From Stromatinia cepivora (lineage: Eukaryota; Ascomycota; Leotiomycetes; Helotiales; Sclerotiniaceae), in the NCBI GenBank assembly GCA_014898415.1, contig RCTD01000008.1, positions 1,612,001 through 1,676,000 on the forward strand: a stretch of DNA of 64,000 nt. Reading direction: 5' to 3'. Numbering within the stretch: position 1 is the stretch's first letter; every line of letters begins with the position of its first letter. Shown here in pieces: positions 34,895 through 44,301 of the stretch. The translations under genes were made by a program, and so were the position numbers. The notes beneath the pieces were generated by a model that saw only the letters and a list, made by a program, of their open reading frames with translations, was not told the DNA's origin and searched no databases.

Positions 34895-37639
34895 TAAATC
34901 CAGTAAACTTGCTTGCACTTTTCATTCCGATCCCGTTTCGAACCGCTGCCACATCGGTTGCGTTCTATGAGTACCCTGTACTTAGTACAAGTGATAGATA
35001 GATAGTAGCTGAATAGCATCCAATAGGTAAGTGATGTTATTCTAAATACTTAGGTAGTCAAATACACTTTATCATCCAATGAAAATGAATTTTCCCCTCT
35101 TTTTCTTCCTCCTCAATCATGGCTGACTCATCAGTGACACCATATTTATAGCGTGCCTAAACCTCTTAAAGGTTTAAAGGGTCGCACTTCCCTCATTCAG
35201 AATAATTGTTCCTCCAACGCTTGACCTCAAAAGGTTTTATCCTACTATTCATTGCAAAATAACGAATCCTCTACCAAGTCTTCAAACCCCTGCATCATCC
35301 CGAAGAACACAAGTTACAACAACAACAACACCAAATATCAACAGCTTCCCAGAAAAGGTGTCAAAAAGCACTCTTTCGGTAAGGTACGTTAAAATAAAAT
35401 TTTATAACTTCAGATGAAATGGTTTTTGCTTGTCATGTTATCAAGCTATCCGCCCTCTTGCTTGGTCTTTCACCTTACTCCTTGCTTGGTCTTTCAATAA
35501 CCCATCACCTCTTTTATCATCTCCATTTTCCAAAGTCATCAAAGTTTCAATCTCCTTACCGAGTTACTGTTACCAATTCTCAGCACTCGGTCGCACTGAT
35601 CTTCAACCCCCACACCACCGTAATTTCCATACACTGCACATTTTACCAACAACTCGGGAAATCATTTTCGGGTTACAATTTATCTGTTTCTTGCACTACT
35701 GCAAAGCTTTCTGCATCTGTTCAGGAGAGAGCACACAAGACATTTCCATGGCCCCATACAACTATCGAGTCAGCGATCAAGGGTGAGCTTCGGCCAATAG
35801 GCCAAGTTACCTTATCTCAAGCTTGTAGCAGACTTACCCCATTGCCAAGATATTTTCAATCCTTCTCGAGTAAAACTGCTTTGAGTCGATGATTGAATAG
35901 GACTCGAGCGTACAAATTGGATATTTGATCAATTGAAAGAATGCTCATGAGCCATATATTCAAATATCATTATCACCGGTACTTGAGAAGTAAAGTTGCT
36001 TCAAGGTACAAAATAAAATTACGATCGCTTTCTCAAATGGTACGGGATTGGAGATTGAGGGAGACCGATCAAATTCATTTTTCTCACTCCTTCAACCACA
36101 CTTCTCACCACTTAACACTCACCAATCACTACTCATCAATCATCACCCACTATTTTGAGCACGCAGCACCTTCATCTGAATTTCAAGGATGAAGAAGCAT
36201 CCGGCTTTGATACCGGTGCACGCTATTTTCCTCGTTAAAAGGGCCCTTGCCAATCTCATTTACCTTGAGCAACGTAGGGATTATGAGTGGAAGGTGCAAA
36301 AAAAGATGCTTGCAAGTGCTTCATTCCTCAATAATCCCATCACTAAAAGCTTACCAGAGCCGAGTAAAGACTAGGGACTGGGCTAAGAAAAGAGTTGAGG
36401 GTGTACCTTTTTGGAGTGTACCTGACCATTGACCATGAGATTGTTGAGATTCAATGATATTACATCAATTTCAATTATGGTATTCAATTGGTTAATACTA
36501 TACTTTGACACCCACATTACCACATTGATGTTTTCCTCCTCCAAAATATCTCATCGTCTTGTGCATTTTTGGAAAAGATTAAAGATGGAACTTCAACTAA
36601 CTCATTTTGACCAGTTAAATTTAAGTATTCGAATTGAAAATCACGGAAAAGCACGGATAAATTCATTTATTACCCATTCCATTCATTCCATTCATTCACC
36701 ACCTCAAATCTTCCATCAATTTAATTGGATCATTTTCAACAATTTCTCCATCGGTCACACCACCACAAGATTGTTTATCTACCCTTTCTATCCTTGTCAC
36801 CCACCCAGTCAAACCCCCCACCGTTCCTACCCGCATACAATAGTGTACAGACTACAAGTACTCTGTACAAGACATTATCCACTTTTACTAGAGACCAACC
36901 ACTTTTCATCACGGCACTACTGGCTGCACTGCACACCTTCCCGACCGAGCACACTTTTCCCACCGAGCACACTTTACTTAATTCATCTTACTTCACTTCA
37001 ATTCATACAACCAGAACCCCAGCCTCCCCCAGTGTTCCATCTTTTTCCTCTACTCGGTTGTGTGTGTGTACGGAAGTATCTGTGTGTGGGTGTATGTGTG
37101 TGTGTGTGTGTGTCTTTCCTTCCTTACCCAAAGAAAGTTGACATTACAGATACATTAAAGTGTGCCAGTGCAAGTGGTTTTAATTCGCCTGTGCTTCTTT
37201 TAATCTATCCTCTTTTCAATCATCCCGCATTCGTACTGCAGCGATTTTGCCTGATCAATTCATTAATCCTCCCCATCTTCTTTTTACAGTTACTTTCAAA
37301 AAAGTCTCCTTCTCAGGAACGAACCACAGGATAGTTCCAGCCAATTCCACCACTTTTTTTAACTACGAACCGAACAAAAAAAAGAAAGCCCCAGAGCCCC
37401 CCCCTCCAAAAAAATAGGTACGTACCAAAAGCACCACCTCAAATTCCGCATTCAAGCATCAACCCCGAATCCCGCAAACATACCGTACAATATTGTACCA
37501 TACCATTTCTTAACCTGGAACATTTCCAAAGAACCCAACTACGGTTCGAGTTTTCAATTGGATTGATCAAATGGAGTAAAAATAATTTATACTAATTCTC
37601 ATTCTTCTATTTAACAGTTACCATTACCAGTTACAGACA

Positions 37640-37745
37640 ATATTTACCTTACTCACAATTACAAATACAATTACAAACACACAATCAATTACAATTACAA
37701 TTACGATCACAATTACAATCACAATTACAATTACAATCACAACTA
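37640..37745. repeat. ATTACA/ATCACA hexamer-like array in the MADS-gene leader
   Basis: Imperfect repeats of ACAATT and ACAATC on the plus strand, C/A/T only, about 400 bases before the ATG of the MADS gene. Confidence 0.75.
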
Positions 37746-38130
37746 CATTCACCATCTATCAGGTAAATTCATTCCTCGAATCATTCATTCATACATTCAA
37801 TTCAATTCAACCCAACCATTTTCATCCTTTTTACCGCGTTTCTCGGTGCTCGGCAACGTTCCCGCAAAAGAAGAGCGCGCCTTTACTCTTCCACTTCCAG
37901 TTAAATTTCAGCCCATCTTTTTCTCAGTAGGCTGAGATAATAAACTCGGCTCAACCCAAAATTTCACACCATTCTTAATCAAGTCTTCGTTAACCAGGTT
38001 TCTGCGACAAAGCAGGACAACAGCCTCTCCACCACCTCCCCATAAGCAGTAAGGTCGTCGGCAACCACCTCAAAACAGTCATTCTCGTCATACCTTACCT
38101 CAATTAAGATATTTTATAAATCTTATCAAA

Positions 38131-38977
38131 ATGGCCGATATCACAGATCAACACGATCGGAATTCACCATCAGCTCTTGATGAACATGCTGTCGGTAACG
38201 GTAACCCAATTGCTGGATCCGATGCTCGTGGTATTAAACGCGCAAGACCTGCCACTGCAGAAGATGACGACGATGATGATGATAAACCCGGTCGCGAAAG
38301 AAGAAAAATCGAGATCAAGTTTATTACGGATAAATCGCGTCGCCACATCACATTTTCCAAAAGAAAGGCTGGTATCATGAAGAAGGTTAGTTTTCAATCG
38401 TTATTTATCTCAATGATGATACGCGTCAATGCAATGCGACGCGCCTATCCTGTGCGAAAAGCGGTAGCTGATTATATGGTTGCTTTTTAGGCATACGAAT
38501 TATCAGTCTTAACAGGAACCCAAGTCCTCCTCTTAGTCGTATCCGAAACCGGTCTTGTATACACTTTCACAACACCAAAGCTGCAACCTTTGGTCACAAA
38601 GGCAGAAGGAAAGAATCTGATTCAGGTATGCGCAATCACTCAGCCTCACCTGGATTGATAAAAGATCCCATGCTAACATCCATCAGGCCTGCTTGAACGC
38701 ACCCGAACCTACCGGAAATGGTGAGAACGGAGTTGATGATGGAAACACAGTCGAATCACCAGAGGAGCCAACTCCACAACATTTACCTCCACAACAACAA
38801 GGTCGCCCTGGAATGCCACAACAGGCACCACAGATGCACCCGGGCTATGGCGTCCAGGGGCTTTCGCAGGAACAGCAACAAGCTCTTGCGTACCAAAATT
38901 ATATGGCTCATCAACAACGAGGAGGATATATGCCTCCACAAGCTGGCATGCCCCAACCGCAAACACATCAATCATAA
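38131..38977 (+). CDS. mcm1: MADS-box transcription factor, Mcm1/SRF type
   Basis: Three exons (38131-38385, 38491-38625, 38687-38977; introns 105 and 61 nt) give 226 aa. The N-terminus is acidic with a run of seven Asp (about 45-51). The MADS domain covers about residues 55-112: RERRKIEIKFITDKSRRHIT, then FSKRKAGIMKK, and after the first intron AYELSVLTGTQVLLLVVSET. The extension LQPLVTKAEGKNLIQACLNAPE matches Mcm1-type partner-binding sequence. The C-terminus is Gln/Pro-rich (activation-type) and ends PQTHQS. Mcm1 homologues bind CC(A/T)6GG-like boxes with partners and control mating, cell cycle and development. The MKK/AYEL splice lies inside the DNA-binding domain. The symbol follows yeast. 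Confidence 0.93.
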
Positions 38978-40360
38978 TACCGTTGCGAAGTCCCAGTACA
39001 CGAAACGGGTCGAATAAGTCATTCAAACTTGATACCCGGCACATAATATAAGAGTGTTCTGCACCAATCGTGTCTTGCGGGGTCCGATTTTCTCTAACGT
39101 TACTTCCGAAGGTGTTAAGGTGTCTTTTTTTCTATTATATGGGGGTCTTTCATTTGGTCTGCACAGACATATTTCCGCAATATCATCAAAGCAGACAAAA
39201 TTTGCGATAATGAGATAATAACCTTACCATAATTCGAGATTTCGCATATGGTAAAAGGGGAAGGGGGCGTGTAAGGTTGTTTGTTGGTGGGGGAAGCTTT
39301 GGCAGGCGAGGTGGGCGGCCAAGTTTGGTTCTGCAAATTCCCTCCATTTTTCTGTTTCTCGTCTCTGATCGGTTGGGTTCTAGCATGGTGATGGTGATAG
39401 TGGATGAGTATGGGAAGGGATAACATGGTGCATCATGATGGATGATATCAAAAGGATGGTTGGTGGTGGGTAGTGGGTAATCAGAAATTTTCTAGCTTGA
39501 GGTCGTTGTAGTAGCTCTCTCTTGTACAGTAAAAAATCATTCCCGGGGAGAACCAAATGAAATAATCGGTTTGTTAAGGAAATTTTTGGGAGGATGTGTA
39601 TACTTGGTGAATGAAGTGGATGATCCTCCTATATGATGTGAAAGAGTGAAAGATGAATTCCTGGTGCTGGTGATATATATATGATGGGGAATTATAATTA
39701 CCTCAGTAAAAGGGGAAAAAGGAAGAGAGATGAACTTTCTTCTGGCGAGCGGCCTTGGGTTTGGGCTGGGTTTGGGCTTGGGCTTGGGTTCGGATAAGTA
39801 ACAAGTAATATATACTTATTTACTGTATTAATCTGTGGTGGTGATGTATGCCTGAGTTTGAGGTTTTTATGCTTTTGCTTTTACGTTTGCTTTGCTTTGT
39901 TTGCTTGCTTGCTTGCTTGCTTTTGATGTACTTTGGATATACTTTTGTTTTTGATATATTCCTGTTTTTGATGTATTCCTGTTTTGATATGCTCCTGCTT
40001 TGATGTACTTTGGATGTGCTTGTTTTTGATATGCTTGTGTTTGAATTTTGTTTGGGCTTGGGTTTGGAATTATAGATGTGTGTAGATATGTATATGTGTT
40101 TAGATATATATATGTATGAATAAGTGATCTGAATAAGTGATTTGAAGATATGGAAATCTAAGGATCTGGAGATCTAGAGATCTGAGTGAGGATTTTATTA
40201 TCTATCTTTGATTTGATTTGATCTGATCTGATCTGATTTGATTTGATTTGATGTTATAAGTTAAAGCTAGATAGATTGAGATATAAATATATCGAGTAAG
40301 ATCTAAATATTCTTCTGCTTTTATATCTTTTACTGAGAGTAAATAGATATATAGGATCTA

Positions 40361-40399
<39 letters not shown>

Positions 40400-40906
40400 T
40401 AAACTTAGATTAGATATCCAATTCATATTTCCTCTACCTATCTACCTATCAATGAATGGTGATAATACCTACATACTTCCTCCTCCCCTCCATCCCTTCT
40501 TTAATCTAACATTCAAACATTCAAACATTCAGCATTTTCAATCTCAATCTTTGCTTTCTCGTTTCATCTCATATCATCTCAAGTCATTTTTCACTCTTCA
40601 TTCGTTTCTTATTCATTCTTATTCAATCATCAATGCTAATGCTGACGCTCACCCAGATATGCGACATGGATATGCGATATACAGTATGTATCCTCTAAAC
40701 GCCTTGCATGCTAACAAACAGACAAGTTCAACAAAAGAAAGGAATAGGAGCAGGAAAGGAATAGAGAGCCGTGAATTCAATCAATATACAATAAAAACCA
40801 CACAAGACAATCTCTCTCATGAACCGATTCCAACAGCCTGGGTTAGGTAAAAAATTTCAAAAATAAAAAAGTACGAAATGCAGTATTTCTATATAAATAG
40901 GTATCA
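38978..40906. other. Intergenic, dense in microsatellites
   Basis: Between the convergent MADS and NIPA-like genes. TTTGGGCTTGGG-type repeats lie at 39.76-39.79 kb, GCTT at 39.90-39.92 kb, GATTT/GATCT at 40.20-40.25 kb and AT at 40.36-40.39 kb. No coding-like frame stands out; a 132-codon plus-strand frame near 40.45-40.85 kb is His/Ser-rich low complexity. Confidence 0.5.
40363..40390. repeat. AT dinucleotide microsatellite
   Basis: About 14 uninterrupted AT units. Confidence 0.9.
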
Positions 40907-42600
40907 CTAACTACCCGTATCCGATGGACCAGCGTCAGATCCTCCTATACCTCCAATACCCAATCCTGTGCATGCACCTCCATCACCTGCAGGAGGACCA
41001 GGACCTTTTCCATTATCCTCTCCATGATCTCTATTTCTATCTCTCCACCATCTCATTTTCCACCATCCGCCTGTTGCATCTTGGAGTTCTGATCTCGCGG
41101 AACGACGTTTGCGAGGTGTAGGACGGGCTGTGAAGCCTGGGAAACCTGTTGAGCGTCTTCGACGTCGACGGGATAGTGATACTTGGCGGTGGAGAAGTGA
41201 TGTATTTTCATCCGGAAGTGGGGAACCCGCTTCTTCGTCATATGTTGACGATCTCGGGAATGTAGATGCCGAATCTGGTCTTGGTCTATTTGCTCTCGAA
41301 GGCGTAGAATTCGCATCATCATCTTCTAATTCTCCCCAAATCTCATCCACTTCTGAGAGGCGGACTGCTTTTCTAACATACCTTGTAGCTCCAATAATTG
41401 TATCGAGTTTGGTGGTAGGGGTCATGGGTTCTCCGTTTAAAAGGGCTTGATGTTCGGCCCCAATGGCTGCTTCTTCGTCGGCAATATAGGATTCTGAGGA
41501 GTCGTTGTCAGTATCTTCGACTAAGCCCAGACCGGGGGCTAGCGCACTTTGGGCTACGGCTGGTTGGGTTTGTTCTTCGTTGAGACGCCAAGAGAGGGCT
41601 AAGACACCCGAGAGTAATATGGCTGTTCCGAGGGCAATGAGACCTGCGTGGAAAGTTGACAATCGATCGGTTTGTTTGAAGTATATGAGGCCATCCAAGA
41701 TGGCTATAATGTTGTAGACGCAAAATACCAGTGGATAAAGCACACTGGTCGATACTAATTTGAGACCGCGATGTAGGAAGTATAGTTGCGTGAGGGCTAG
41801 AAAAACGAGACTGAAAAGAATAGCCCATGATTGCCATCGATCGAATTGGTTGTGTTGATCGATAATCGTCCGTACCAGAAGCTCGACTGCTGACTTGGCT
41901 ACCAATAATGAATGGGCTGACAACACTCCACTGATACATCCATATGCCAATCCTCTGAGGAGTCGTATTCGAGGACTTGCAGAAATTTTTGGAACTCTTC
42001 CTAGAAACCATGCAAGAACGACTATTCCTGTAACCAATAAAGCTTGCATCATCATCCAAATAAGAAACGTCCGTCGTCCGAGAAGTAATAGTAGTTGATC
42101 AAGCGTATGAGCCGGCTCCGGAATAGCACCAAATATGGCAATCAGTATCGCCCCTGTCGAAACCAATAATGTCCCTCCCAACGACCATCTTGTAAATGGT
42201 TCCCCTAATATCAAAGTGGCGCAGATTGAATTGAAGACCAGACCCGAAGCTTGTAGAGTTGACAATACAGGAAGAGGTAAAGTTGTTATTTGGATCGTAC
42301 TACCCACAAGATTCGATATAATAAACATGCCCATGCCCAACTGCCATCTCCTCCTTCTATACGGTGGTCTTCGAACATGATGTGCCCCTTTCTCATCTTC
42401 TAAAATATGTGATTTGCGTTGGAGAGTCAAGCCGAGACTTTGAACGCTCGTGGATATGAGCCCTACTAATATTCCAACCTGCCAATATATAAAACTGGTA
42501 GTTAGGATCTGTACGACGAATCATAGAACTATTTCGAGGACGGGAGACCTTGACTTACAGCCACACTGCCCCCAGGCGATAGGTCGCCGAGCTGTCCCAT
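40907..42600 (-). CDS. NIPA-like (DUF803) putative magnesium transporter
   Basis: Two minus-strand exons: a 42-nt first exon (42559-42600, MGQLGDLSPGGSVA) and a long second exon (40907-42478), joined by an 80-nt intron with GTAAGT donor, giving 537 aa. The splice rebuilds the first membrane segment (VGILVGLISTSVQSLGLTLQRKSH), the usual NIPA start. About nine hydrophobic segments follow up to about residue 300, including LQASGLVFNSICATLILGEPFT and VLYPLVFCVYNIIAILDGLIYF, typical of the NIPA/DMT superfamily. The last 230 residues are a hydrophilic tail with acidic and basic clusters and a Gly-rich end, longer than in animal NIPA proteins. Magnesium transport is inferred from the family. The gene is divergent from V-ATPase subunit E. 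Confidence 0.87.
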
Positions 42601-43140
42601 CACGATGTATTGCAAGGCCTCATTTGGTATGATACGGCACAGCTCTCTGTCCGAGAAAGAGATTATATGGTGTAATAGTTTGTTTTGAAAGAAACTTGTT
42701 GTGTAAGGTGATTGTTCCAACGCGCGGTCAACATTAAGTCATATGCGATGTCTCGGTAGGGGTATACAATCGCAAGTCGATATCCTGAGTCGTGTGTGAA
42801 TTGCTCCAAGAATCCCAATCAATGATTCATACCAAATATAATGCTGCAAATATGAAAGTGCAAGCAGTGATTTTCAGATGAAAGAGAAGATGTTATTTCC
42901 AACGAGTCAAGAAACATTCCTCACCGTTCAAAACATCGAAATACGTGAACGCACATAATCACATGATCATTAATCGGACGTCGCTTCCCTTATCGCTTCT
43001 GTACCTTGGAGCTATCCCAGGTTGTCAATCCCCAACCTTGCTGTTGCTCTCGAAGCTCCAACGATTTCAACAAACTTCTTCAACATCTTTTGAATTCACA
43101 CAACCTTTCCCTGTAGCTCTACGCATACCAATCGCCCATC
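42601..43140. promoter_or_regulatory. Shared divergent promoter region (NIPA-like / V-ATPase E)
   Basis: 540 bp separate the two start codons, so both promoters must lie here. I see no element I can name with confidence. A C/T-rich stretch precedes the V-ATPase ATG. Confidence 0.5.
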
Positions 43141-44061
43141 ATGTCACACGCTTTGTCGGACGACCAGGTAAGTAACTATTTCCAACAATTACCTCAGTCT
43201 CAAGGTCCTATGCTAATGTTATACATCTAGGTGTCGCAGGTACAGCTTCCACCTTCCCCAGGGTTTTATGCCCGAAATCGCCATTAACACAATGTGAAAA
43301 TAGGAGCTGAAGAAGATGACTGCATTCATCAAGCAAGAAGCCATGGAAAAAGGCCGCGAAATCGAACTCAAAGCAAATGATACGTCTCCACCACCAACCA
43401 CCAACCACCACCCACTCCTCCTAACATCCTCAAACAGGAATTTGCTATTGAAAAATCTAAGCTAGTCCGCCAAGAAACCTCCGCTATCGATACCCAATAT
43501 GAGAAGAAATTCAAAACCGCACGCATGTCCCAACAAATCACTCAATCGACCGTCGCAAATAAGACTCGTCTCAAGGTACTTTCTGCACGTCAAGAGCTCC
43601 TTGATGGTATTTTCGAACAGGCGCAGGGTAGATTGAAGGAGGCTACGCAGGATAAGGGCAAATATACGGAGATATTGAAGAATCTTTTGTTGGAGGGCAT
43701 GTATGCGTTGAATGAGGGGAAGTTGCAGGTTAGGGGGAGAAAACAGGACTATGATGTTATCAAGAAGGCGATTGAGGATGCGCAGAAAGAGTACAAGGAG
43801 AAGATGAAGAAGGATATTGTGGCGAGCATAGATGAGAAGAATCCTTTGCCGGAAGAATCGTAGGTTTAGTCTTAATGTTTGAAGGGATGTGGAAGCTAAC
43901 TTGTGGACAGTGCTGGTGGTTTGTCCATTATTGGGGGCGGAGGCAAGATTGATATCAACAATACTTTTGAGGAACGTCTGAAGTTACTCCAGGACAACGC
44001 ATTACCTTCTGTTCGAACCACATTATTCGGACCTAATGTCAACCGGAAATTCTATGATTAG
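43141..44061 (+). CDS. vma4: V-type proton ATPase subunit E (stalk subunit)
   Basis: Five exons (43141-43167, 43231-43239, 43304-43379, 43436-43859, 43911-44061) give 228 aa. Subunit E forms, with G, the peripheral stalks that hold the V1 head of the vacuolar proton pump. The protein follows fungal family members from end to end: MSHALSDDQ, then VSQ from a 9-nt exon, ELKKMTAFIKQEAMEKGREI, EEFAIEKSKLVRQE, MSQQITQSTVANKTRLKVL, SARQELLDGIFE, and the end GKIDINNTFEERL...LFGPNVNRKFYD. Three introns are GT-AG; the third fits only as AT-AC. The N-terminal half is the usual long helix. Housekeeping; convergent with the next gene, 240 bp between stops. Confidence 0.94.
43231..43239 (+). other. vma4: Nine-nucleotide micro-exon of the V-ATPase E gene
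   Basis: GTGTCGCAG is flanked by AG (atacatctag) and GT (gtacag). It adds Val-Ser-Gln between SDDQ and ELKKM, where family members have three residues of the type VGQ. Skipping it would keep the frame but delete three conserved positions. Gene finders usually miss exons this short. Confidence 0.85.
43380..43435 (+). other. vma4: Probable AT-AC intron of the V-ATPase E gene
   Basis: The 56-nt segment begins ATACGTCTCC and ends CTAACATCCTCAAAC. Removing it exactly rebuilds KANEEFAIEKSKLVRQE, the strongly conserved KADEEFAIEK block of subunit E. The only nearby GT (43384) with the only usable AG (43437) puts the protein in the wrong frame and reaches a stop at once. A TCCTAAC branch-like site lies about 10 nt before the end. 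The donor ATACGT resembles a normal donor with G1 changed to A, so a U2-type AT-AC intron is more likely than a U12-type one (ATATCC). Confidence 0.75.
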
Positions 44062-44301
44062 TTGCTTAATGGATGGAGAGCGTTGTGTTTTGAGAGTCTA
44101 AAGAGTGGAAAGGGGGTATGAAAGGAGCTTTGCACATTCCAATTATACAATATTGCAGGATTTGTCGGTAGAGCGTGTATGATACATGAACATCAATATC
44201 ATTATGAAGATTGCATACAATACGTTTGATCTTGAGAATATACAAATCACTAAAGGCTTTCTTCAGCCGTGACTCTGCCATATTTTGGGCGCGGTATCTG
44301 T

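Larger units (their letters stand above)
33272..38130. other. Long gene-free interval upstream of the MADS gene
   Basis: 4.9 kb between the divergent tetraspanin and MADS genes. It holds a GC-rich inverted repeat near 34.5 kb, a tandem 19-mer near 34.87 kb, a TG microsatellite at about 37.09-37.11 kb, and ATTACA-type repeats at 37.64-37.75 kb. ORFs up to 301 codons on the plus strand (36.4-37.3 kb) are low-complexity and I do not accept them. The last 400-500 bases are probably 5' leader of the MADS gene. A possible leader intron runs from GTAAAT at 37763 to AG at 37997. Confidence 0.45.

Noticed and set aside
35150..35240. Zap1-like zinc response element (ACCTCTTAAAGGT; ACCTCAAAAGGT)
   Set aside because: Spacing and core differ from ACCTTNAAGGT, and the site is far from the ZIP gene.
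36429..37334. 301-codon plus-strand ORF upstream of the MADS gene
   Set aside because: His/Pro/Ser/Thr-rich low complexity including a translated TG microsatellite (CVCVCV); overlapping frames are equally open because the region is pyrimidine-rich; no family feature.
40452..40850. 132-codon plus-strand ORF
   Set aside because: Low-complexity His/Ser/Asn composition, no hydrophobic or conserved element, located in a microsatellite-rich 3' region.
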